Origin: Flavobacteriaceae bacterium | Lineage (GTDB): Bacteria > Bacteroidota > Bacteroidia > Flavobacteriales > Flavobacteriaceae | Length of the DNA: 5,929 nt | Direction: 5' to 3' | Assembly (NCBI GenBank): GCA_002700405.1 | Contig: PACY01000020.1 | Span: forward strand, 52,508 to 58,436 | In this document: positions 1-4,730 of the stretch, in pieces | Layout: the number at the start of each line of letters is the position of its first letter | Position numbering within the stretch: position 1 is the first letter of the stretch | Notes under the pieces: generated by a model | The model's database searches: none | What the model saw: the letters and a program-made list of their open reading frames with translations, nothing else | Told to the model about the DNA's origin: nothing | Position numbers and translations under genes: made by a program

Positions 1-204
1 ATTTAATTCTTCTTTAAATTCCTTTATTAATAATTTGTGATGTTTTTTATCAAAATATCTAAGGGAATTGATAAGTGCTAATTTTTTTTCATCTTTTGTC
101 AACACATTTTCTCTAATTGGAGCATGATTTATTTTTTTATCATATTTCCTTTTAGATGGAAGTTTTTTTGGAATACCTTCTTTAATCTGCTGTTTAAAAG
201 TCAT
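1..204 (-). CDS. hutU: Urocanate hydratase, N-terminal 68 residues (partial, cut by window edge)
   Basis: This enzyme hydrates urocanate to 4-imidazolone-5-propanoate, the second step of histidine degradation, in the cytoplasm and with a tightly bound NAD+. Only the N-terminus is present: the frame is open from the ATG at 204 down to base 1 and the protein continues off the left edge. The translation begins MTFKQQIKEGIPKKLP and continues through NHAPIRENVLTKDEKKLAL and NSLRYFDKKHH. This matches my memory of the long Bacteroidota form of HutU, which opens MTFxxQIxxGIPxxLP and has an AP+R+x+L and a LRYFPxxxH segment. The NAD-binding core and catalytic region lie outside the window. The start is 8 bases downstream of the stop of the small Cys-rich gene, so the two are probably co-transcribed. 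No clear Shine-Dalgarno site precedes it. The assignment rests on recalled N-terminal similarity alone. Confidence 0.83.
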   Translation of the reverse strand, partial: MTFKQQIKEGIPKKLPSKRKYDKKINHAPIRENVLTKDEKKLALINSLRYFDKKHHKLLIKEFKEELN

Positions 205-212
205 AATTAATT

Positions 213-347
213 TTAATTTCTACATTGATCATATCCATAAGGACAATGCCTGCAACTACTTTGACAACAATATCCTCTTTTTAAATGATATTTTTCAGTA
301 TAGCATTTATATCCTTCTTCTGTCATATAATAGTCATCTTGATCCAT
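213..347 (-). CDS. Small Cys-rich protein, DUF5522 type (44 aa)
   Basis: This short gene encodes a 44-residue protein with six cysteines (residues 15, 27, 28, 32, 35 and 42). Its core is HLKRGYCCQSSCRHCPYGYD at residues 21-40. The pattern YHLKRGYCC-x3-C-x2-CPYG is what I remember as the signature of the DUF5522 family, which is widespread in Bacteroidota and has no known function. The clustered Cys with one His suggest metal (Zn or Fe) binding, but this is inference. No signal peptide or membrane segment is visible, so it is probably cytoplasmic. The ATG at 347 is preferred. A TTG fifteen codons upstream is in frame after a stop, but family members usually begin just before the acidic DDYY-type stretch. 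It lies 8 bases upstream of hutU on the same strand. Confidence 0.82.
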   Translation of the reverse strand: MDQDDYYMTEEGYKCYTEKYHLKRGYCCQSSCRHCPYGYDQCRN

Positions 348-404
348 GCTGCCTGAGAAATAATTAGCTTGGTAAAGATAAAGTAAATTCAATTAAATTT
401 GGAT

Positions 405-412
405 TATCTTTG
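405..412 (+). promoter_or_regulatory. Possible -7 promoter element (TATCTTTG) for the glucosaminidase gene
   Basis: TATCTTTG fits the Bacteroidota -7 consensus TAnnTTTG exactly and lies 10 bases before the ATG at 423. No TTG or TTTG stands about 20 bases upstream; the nearest, at 369-371, is 33 bases away. If used, it would give a leader of only about five bases, close to leaderless. It may be chance in AT-rich DNA. Confidence 0.3.
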
Positions 413-422
413 AATCAGAGAA

Positions 423-1196
423 ATGAAAAGGTATATACTGTTTATATTGTTTGTTTGTTTTTTGCAAAATTGCGGATCAAAAAGAGTCATATATAATTAT
501 GAAAATAATAAAAAGGAAATCCCGGTAAAGAAAAAGAAAACAAAAAAGAAAAAAAAGGTAAAAGACAAGAAGTCAATTATCCCAGTAATAAGAACTACTG
601 AAGATTATATTGCATATTATAGTCAGATTGCTATGGATGAGATGAAGCAATATAAAATTCCTGCAAGTATTACTTTAGCTCAGGGAATTTTAGAATCTGG
701 TTCTGGTAAAGGAAGGCTAGCAGTTAAGGCAAACAATCATTTTGGAATTAAATGTCACGATTGGAATGGGCCAAAGATTTATCATGATGATGATAAAAAA
801 CAAGAATGTTTTAGAAAATATTCTTCTCCTGAATTTTCTTTTAGAGATCATTCTATATTCTTAAAATCAAGAGGCAGGTACTCAGATTTATTTAAATTAA
901 AAAAGGATGATTATAAATCATGGGCAAAAGGATTAAAAAAAGCAGGTTATGCTACAGATAAGAAATATTCTCAAAAATTAATTGATTTGATTGATCGATA
1001 TAAGCTATATCGTTTTGATAATATTGTATTAAAAAAGAAAAATTCTAAGGAAAAACTTTACAAAGTTAAAAAAGGAGACACACTCTATTCTATATCCAAG
1101 AAATTTAATGTTTCTATTGATGATTTGATTAACTATAACAACTTAGATTCAGAAGGAATAACTATAGGTGAGCAAATTATTATAGGAGATAAATAG
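423..1196 (+). CDS. Lipoprotein glucosaminidase (GH73-type) with C-terminal LysM
   Basis: This is a probable peptidoglycan hydrolase that cleaves glycan strands at N-acetylglucosamine and is held by a lipid anchor. Residues 1-17 form a lipoprotein signal peptide: a KR n-region, a hydrophobic core, and lipobox LQNC with the lipidated Cys at 17. Residues 30-50 are a tether with 14 Lys in 21 positions. Residues 59-195 are a glucosaminidase domain. The segment ITLAQGILESGSGKG holds the expected catalytic Glu at 91, NHFGIKC follows at 105-111, and AGYATDKKYSQKL at 174-186 holds the Tyr that is conserved in GH73. Residues 212-256 are one LysM repeat (YKVKKGDTLYSISKKFNVS...IIIG), which binds peptidoglycan. 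The domain order is common in Bacteroidota. The ATG is the only start that gives the complete signal peptide. It is transcribed away from the DUF5522/hutU pair and converges on the Smr gene. The exact bond it cuts cannot be told from sequence. Confidence 0.93.
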   Translation: MKRYILFILFVCFLQNCGSKRVIYNYENNKKEIPVKKKKTKKKKKVKDKKSIIPVIRTTEDYIAYYSQIAMDEMKQYKIPASITLAQGILESGSGKGRLAVKANNHFGIKCHDWNGPKIYHDDDKKQECFRKYSSPEFSFRDHSIFLKSRGRYSDLFKLKKDDYKSWAKGLKKAGYATDKKYSQKLIDLIDRYKLYRFDNIVLKKKNSKEKLYKVKKGDTLYSISKKFNVSIDDLINYNNLDSEGITIGEQIIIGDK

Positions 1197-1308
1197 AATC
1201 CAAGTCATCAACAAATTTTCGGAAAATATCAAAATAGTGGACCAGTGAGGATTAGGTTGATACATGCCTGTACCAATGTTATGTTGATGGCCTTGAATAT
1301 CTATATAA

Positions 1309-1329
1309 ATTTTAATTAGAAATTAAAAT
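1309..1329. terminator. AT-only hairpin between convergent genes, possible bidirectional terminator
   Basis: ATTTTAATT and AATTAAAAT form perfect 9-bp arms around an AGA loop. The hairpin sits 112 bases after the glucosaminidase stop and 80 bases after the Smr gene stop, where a shared terminator for the two converging units would be expected. The stem has no G-C pair and no long T tract follows on either strand, so it would be a weak terminator. Confidence 0.3.
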
Positions 1330-1409
1330 CTCACAAATTTACCTCAAAATTCAATGTATAAGTTACCTTGAGTCTAAATAAAATCAACAATTTCTTGTTA
1401 ATAAACAGC

Positions 1410-1640
1410 CTAAATTTCTTTACTGCTGATTATTAATGATCCTGTATTTTGATTCCATGATTGGTCTACTCTAAAACCATACTCTTCGCAGATTTTTTTG
1501 ACAAGAATTTTCATTCTTTCACTGTTTCCAGTAATCACCTCAATATCTTTATGGCCTAGATTGTATTGAGTTATTATTTTATTGGCTAGCATATCCTCCA
1601 CCTGAGAATACTTTAAGCCGTGTAAATCTATTTTAACCAA
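1410..1640 (-). CDS. Stand-alone Smr-like domain protein (76 aa)
   Basis: The protein is a single small domain resembling Smr, the fold found at the C-terminus of MutS2 and in free-standing proteins, several of which bind or nick nucleic acid. The family's first motif is present as IDLHGL at residues 4-9. The second, normally HGxG or TGxG after a beta strand, appears as VITGNS at 35-40, with Ser where the second Gly is usual. RMKILVKKICEEYGF follows (42-56), and a last strand, TGSLIIS, closes the fold at 66-72. The length is that of a bare domain with no partner domain. The ITGNSxxMKxIV pattern recalls small Smr-like proteins of marine T4-like phages, from memory and unchecked. It starts 22 bases after the exported-protein gene, at the end of the lysS cluster. 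The predicted product is cytoplasmic; its substrate is unknown, and nuclease activity should not be assumed. Confidence 0.75.
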   Translation of the reverse strand: MVKIDLHGLKYSQVEDMLANKIITQYNLGHKDIEVITGNSERMKILVKKICEEYGFRVDQSWNQNTGSLIISSKEI

Positions 1641-1662
1641 TTATAATTGAATGAAGAAAAAT

Positions 1663-2007
1663 TTATTTTAGTTTATGTTTTATAGATTCAAATTTCTTGA
1701 AATCTTCTTCAGATAATGCTCTTAGCATTAATGATTTAAATTGTAGATCTAATTTTTCTTTATTGGGAGAAGCCCCGCTTTCAGCTAGGTAACTAGCTCT
1801 TTTTTGCATAGAATATATTGCTCTACATACATGATTCATTTGATTTTCATCAAACCCAATTTCTTCAAAAAGCTCAAAATTTAATTTCTTTACTTCTTCA
1901 ATTGAAGAATATTCCTGTGACTGAGCAAAACTTGAAACAGAGGCTAATGTGATAGCAATAATTAGTAAAAATTGTTTCAAGTCAATAAATTCATGTAATT
2001 TTTTCAT
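1663..2007 (-). CDS. Small exported protein of unknown function (114 aa)
   Basis: I do not recognise a family. Residues 1-28 look like a Sec signal peptide: a charged n-region (MKKLHEFIDLK), a hydrophobic core (QFLLIIAITLASV) and a likely cut after SSFA at 28, leaving a Gln start, as is frequent in Bacteroidota. No lipobox Cys is present, so the mature protein of about 86 residues should be soluble in the periplasm or secreted. It is strongly charged and looks all-helical: IEEVKKLNFELFEEIGF (36-52), then MNHVCRAIYSMQKRASYLAE (57-76) with a single Cys at 61, and a C-terminal LRALSEEDFKKFESIKHKLK. The helix pattern and size loosely recall small periplasmic helical proteins such as Spy/CpxP-like ones, but no signature motif is seen. 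It starts 28 bases after lysS and ends 22 before the Smr gene, all on one strand, so it is probably co-transcribed with them. Confidence 0.72.
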   Translation of the reverse strand: MKKLHEFIDLKQFLLIIAITLASVSSFAQSQEYSSIEEVKKLNFELFEEIGFDENQMNHVCRAIYSMQKRASYLAESGASPNKEKLDLQFKSLMLRALSEEDFKKFESIKHKLK

Positions 2008-2035
2008 TGTAGAGTATTTTGTTTAAATATAGTAT

Positions 2036-3730
2036 TTATTTTGACTTGGAGATATAAATATTATCATCTTTTTTTTCAACTATAACTAGTCCAAGTTTTC
2101 TAAGACTTTTCGTTGATTTATCCCATGCTTTATTGCTTAGCTCAGCTTTATCTTTTATTTCTGAAAGCAATACCTCTTGATTAGATAATAGATCATATAT
2201 AATCTTTTCGTTTTCACTTAATTCAACCTTTTTTCTCTCAGGTTTCATTTGTGGAAAAAATATTACCTCCTGTATTGAGCTAATATTTGTCATTAACATT
2301 ACTAACCTGTCAATTCCTATACCAATACCTGAAGTAGGAGGCATCCCATATTCAAGGGCACGTAAAAAATCATGATCAATGAATTCAGTTGCTTCAAGAT
2401 CTCCCTTTTTTGATAGTTTTAGTTGCTCTTCAAATCTGTTTTTTTGATCAATAGGATCATTTAATTCACTATACCCATTTGCAATCTCTTTACCATCTAC
2501 AATTAGTTCAAATCTTTCTGTAAGTTTTGGGTTTGATCGATGCTCTTTTGTCAATGGACTCATTTCTTTTGGATAATCAATTATGAATGTGGGTTGAATA
2601 AATTCATGTTCACATTTTTCACCAAATATCTCATCAACTAATTTGCCATAGCCCATTGTATTATCTACCTCAATTCCCATTTTTTTTGCACACTCTCTTA
2701 GCTCATCCTCATCCATATTAGAAACATCTTCTCCAGTGTATTTTTCTATTGCTTCAAGTATAGGAATTCTAGGATATGGGGCTTTAAATTCAATAGTCTC
2801 TTTACCAAGCTTAATTTTTGTATTTCCATTAGATCCAATAGCAACCTTTTCAAGTAATTGCTCTGTAGTTTTCATCATCCACAAGTAATCTTTATATGCT
2901 ACATAAAATTCTAGCATTGTAAATTCTGGATTATGAGATCTGTCCATTCCTTCATTTCTGAAATCTTTAGCAAATTCATACACCCCATCAAAACCACCTA
3001 CTATTAATCTTTTTAAATAGAGCTCATTAGCAATTCTCATATACAGAGGTATGTTAAGAGCATTATGATGAGTTAAAAACGGTCTTGCCGCAGCACCTCC
3101 AGGAATAGGCTGCAAAATTGGAGTTTCAACCTCCAGATAACCTTTGTCATTTAAAAAATCTCTAATGCTGTTAGTAATTTTTGTCCTCTTAATAAAGGTT
3201 TCTTTAACACTTGGGTTAACAATTAGGTCAACATAGCGTTGTCTATATCTTTGCTCAGGATCATTAAATTCATCAAACACATTTCCTTCAGCATCCTTTT
3301 TTGGAAGAGGTAATGGTCTGATAGATTTATTTAAGATGGTAAAATTTTTAACAAGAACAGTTTTCTCACCAACCTTAGTTTTAAATAAAGAGCCTTCTAT
3401 TCCAATAATATCTCCAATATCTAGAAGTTTTTTATACACCTCATTATATAGAGTTTTATCATCACCTATACAAATTTCATCTCTGTTTAAGTACAATTGA
3501 ATTCTGCCAAAGTTGTCCTGTATTTCTGCAAAACTTGCATTTCCTTGAATACGTCTTGACATTATTCTACCTGCAATTACAACATTAGTTTTTTCTTTAA
3601 AATTTTCTTTAATTTCTTTACTGCTACTTGTTATAGGGAATAAGTCTGCAGGGTACGGGTTAATACCCATTTCAATTAATTTTTTTAATTTTTCCCTTCT
3701 AACTTTTTCTTGCTCAGATAAATTGCTCAT
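2036..3730 (-). CDS. lysS: Lysyl-tRNA synthetase, class II
   Basis: This enzyme charges tRNA-Lys with lysine using ATP, in the cytoplasm, and is essential for translation. An OB-fold anticodon-binding domain spans about residues 49-134 (VVIAGRIMSRR...SFAEIQD). The class II catalytic core follows. Motif 1 is around 180-210 (FLNDKGYLEVETPILQPIPG). Motif 2 is at 257-274 (FRNEGMDRSHNPEFTMLE, with Arg258). Motif 3 is at 468-479 (GIGIGIDRLVML, with Arg475). The lysine-pocket-type segments GGAAARPF and YMRIANELYLK are intact. Residues about 500-564 form an extra winged-helix-like tail (ELSENEKIIYDLL...LSNKAWDKSTKSLRKLGLV), which I recall as typical of Bacteroidota LysRS; the 564-residue length also fits that group. 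The ATG at 3730 gives the expected N-terminus, and a promoter-like sequence lies just upstream. It appears to lead a three-gene unit and diverges from yqaE-lipB. Confidence 0.98.
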   Translation of the reverse strand: MSNLSEQEKVRREKLKKLIEMGINPYPADLFPITSSSKEIKENFKEKTNVVIAGRIMSRRIQGNASFAEIQDNFGRIQLYLNRDEICIGDDKTLYNEVYKKLLDIGDIIGIEGSLFKTKVGEKTVLVKNFTILNKSIRPLPLPKKDAEGNVFDEFNDPEQRYRQRYVDLIVNPSVKETFIKRTKITNSIRDFLNDKGYLEVETPILQPIPGGAAARPFLTHHNALNIPLYMRIANELYLKRLIVGGFDGVYEFAKDFRNEGMDRSHNPEFTMLEFYVAYKDYLWMMKTTEQLLEKVAIGSNGNTKIKLGKETIEFKAPYPRIPILEAIEKYTGEDVSNMDEDELRECAKKMGIEVDNTMGYGKLVDEIFGEKCEHEFIQPTFIIDYPKEMSPLTKEHRSNPKLTERFELIVDGKEIANGYSELNDPIDQKNRFEEQLKLSKKGDLEATEFIDHDFLRALEYGMPPTSGIGIGIDRLVMLMTNISSIQEVIFFPQMKPERKKVELSENEKIIYDLLSNQEVLLSEIKDKAELSNKAWDKSTKSLRKLGLVIVEKKDDNIYISKSK

Positions 3731-3754
3731 TTAAGAAAGTAAATTATGTATAGA

Positions 3755-3786
3755 CAAATATAGTTTTAAATGATTAGGATATCAAT
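3755..3786 (-). promoter_or_regulatory. Bacteroidota-type promoter for lysS
   Basis: Read on the minus strand, ATTG (3786-3783) is followed after 20 bases by TATATTTG (3762-3755). This matches the primary sigma-factor consensus of Bacteroidota, with TTG near -33 and TAnnTTTG near -7, at normal spacing. The -7 element ends 24 bases before the lysS ATG, so the leader would be about 15-20 bases with no Shine-Dalgarno site. Confidence 0.65.
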
Positions 3787-3807
3787 ATTAATTGTTATAA
3801 ATAATTA

Positions 3808-3828
3808 TTCATTAAAATAAATAATGAA
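3808..3828. repeat. Inverted repeat in the lysS/yqaE divergent gap
   Basis: TTCATTA and TAATGAA form perfect 7-bp arms around a 7-base spacer (AAATAAA). The repeat lies upstream of the lysS promoter and 33 bases before the yqaE start. It could be an operator or a promoter-proximal structure, but AT-rich DNA gives such repeats by chance and no regulator is suggested by its sequence. Confidence 0.25.
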
Positions 3829-3861
3829 ATAGATTATTTATCTTTACACATCTATAATTTT

Positions 3862-4029
3862 ATGAGTTTAATTAGAGTTTTATTATCTATTTTATGTCCT
3901 CCTTTAGCTGTATTTGATAAAGGGTGTGGCTCAGTTTTAATAGTGTTCTTACTATGGCTTTGTGGATGGGTTCCAGGTGTTATTGCAGCTTTAGTCATTT
4001 TAAACAACCCAAAATATAAAAATCTGTAA
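3862..4029 (+). CDS. YqaE/Pmp3-family small membrane protein (55 aa)
   Basis: This is a very small hydrophobic protein with the Pmp3/YqaE pattern: MSLIRVLLSILCPPLAVFDK, with the conserved CPPLAV in the first membrane helix (about residues 3-18), then a short DKGCGS turn. A second helix follows at about 24-47 (VLIVFLLWLCGWVPGVIAAL) with the family's G-W/Y-x-PG motif, and the tail is NNPKYKNL. The family sits in the cytoplasmic membrane; yeast Pmp3 affects membrane potential and salt tolerance, while the bacterial role is unclear. The length agrees with the usual 50-60 residues. The ATG at 3862 starts directly before the first helix. Its TAA stop shares one base with the lipB ATG (TAATG), so the two are very probably on one message and may be translationally coupled. 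A partial -7-like sequence, TATCTTTA, lies at 3839-3846. Confidence 0.9.
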   Translation: MSLIRVLLSILCPPLAVFDKGCGSVLIVFLLWLCGWVPGVIAALVILNNPKYKNL

Positions 4030-4730
4030 TGAACAAGGAAGTTAAAATAAAAGATTTAGGGTTAATAGAGTATAAAAAGGCTTGGGATTATCAAGAGAAA
4101 CTTTTAAATGATATTGTAGCAATTAAAATAAAAAACAGAAGAGAAGGTGCTAATGAATTGACTAAAAACTATTTAATTTTTGTTGAACATCCACATGTAT
4201 ATACTTTGGGAAAGAGTGGAGATATTTCAAATTTGTTAATAGATGAGAGTGAATTAACAAAAAATAATGCCAAGTTTTATAAAATAAATAGAGGAGGAGA
4301 TATTACCTATCACGGACCAGGCCAAATAGTGGGTTATCCAATTTTAGATTTGGAAAATTTCTTTACAGATATTCATAAATATTTGAGATTCTTAGAAGAG
4401 ATTATAATCCTAACACTTAAAGATTATGGTTTAAAAGGTGAAAGAAATCCAGGTAGCACAGGAGTGTGGTTAGACTGTGATACTCCCTTTCCTAGAAAGA
4501 TTTGTGCAATGGGAGTTCGAGCAAGTAGATGGGTGACTATGCATGGCTTTGCACTAAATGTAAATGTTGATTTAAAATATTTTGAAAAGATTATTCCATG
4601 TGGAATTAAAAATAATTCAGTTACATCTTTAAGCATGGAGCTTGGTATTAAAAATATTGACATTAATGAGGTGAAAAATAAAATTTTAAACAATTTTAAA
4701 ATTTTATTTGATGCGACTCTTGTTGATTAG
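4029..4730 (+). CDS. lipB: Octanoyl-[acyl-carrier protein]:protein octanoyltransferase (lipoate biosynthesis)
   Basis: LipB moves an octanoyl group from acyl carrier protein to a lysine of lipoyl-accepting proteins (the E2 subunits of 2-oxoacid dehydrogenases and GcvH); lipoyl synthase then adds sulfur. It acts in the cytoplasm. The diagnostic motif NRGGDITYHGPGQIVGYP is at residues 87-104. The catalytic dyad is visible as Lys157 (RKICAMGVR) and Cys191 (IPCGI), which carries the acyl thioester. HVYTLGKSGD (56-65) and MHGFALNVN (171-179) are further conserved segments. The 233-residue length and the sequence RASRWVTMHGFALNVN are typical of Flavobacteriia as I recall them. The ATG overlaps the yqaE stop (TAATG), and no independent Shine-Dalgarno site is seen, which supports coupling. 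The gene's end overlaps the end of the facing minus-strand gene by 4 bases, so no room is left for a conventional terminator between them. Confidence 0.98.
   Translation: MNKEVKIKDLGLIEYKKAWDYQEKLLNDIVAIKIKNRREGANELTKNYLIFVEHPHVYTLGKSGDISNLLIDESELTKNNAKFYKINRGGDITYHGPGQIVGYPILDLENFFTDIHKYLRFLEEIIILTLKDYGLKGERNPGSTGVWLDCDTPFPRKICAMGVRASRWVTMHGFALNVNVDLKYFEKIIPCGIKNNSVTSLSMELGIKNIDINEVKNKILNNFKILFDATLVD

Noticed and set aside
348..392. Upstream TTG start adding 15 residues to the DUF5522-type protein
   Set aside because: The ATG at 347 gives the usual family N-terminus, and no better initiation signal precedes the TTG.
1197..1319. Possible TAG read-through extension of the glucosaminidase by 40 codons
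   Set aside because: The LysM domain is complete and ends just before the TAG, and the extension resembles no known domain. Chance is the simpler explanation.
1386..1399. AACAA/TTGTT hairpin just after the Smr gene stop as a terminator
   Set aside because: Five A/T-dominated base pairs with a broken T tract (GATTTTATTT on the minus strand) are too weak to call.
4424..4693. An 89-codon open frame on the minus strand
   Set aside because: It lies wholly antisense to lipB, whose catalytic motifs are intact over the same bases, and its translation shows no recognisable domain.
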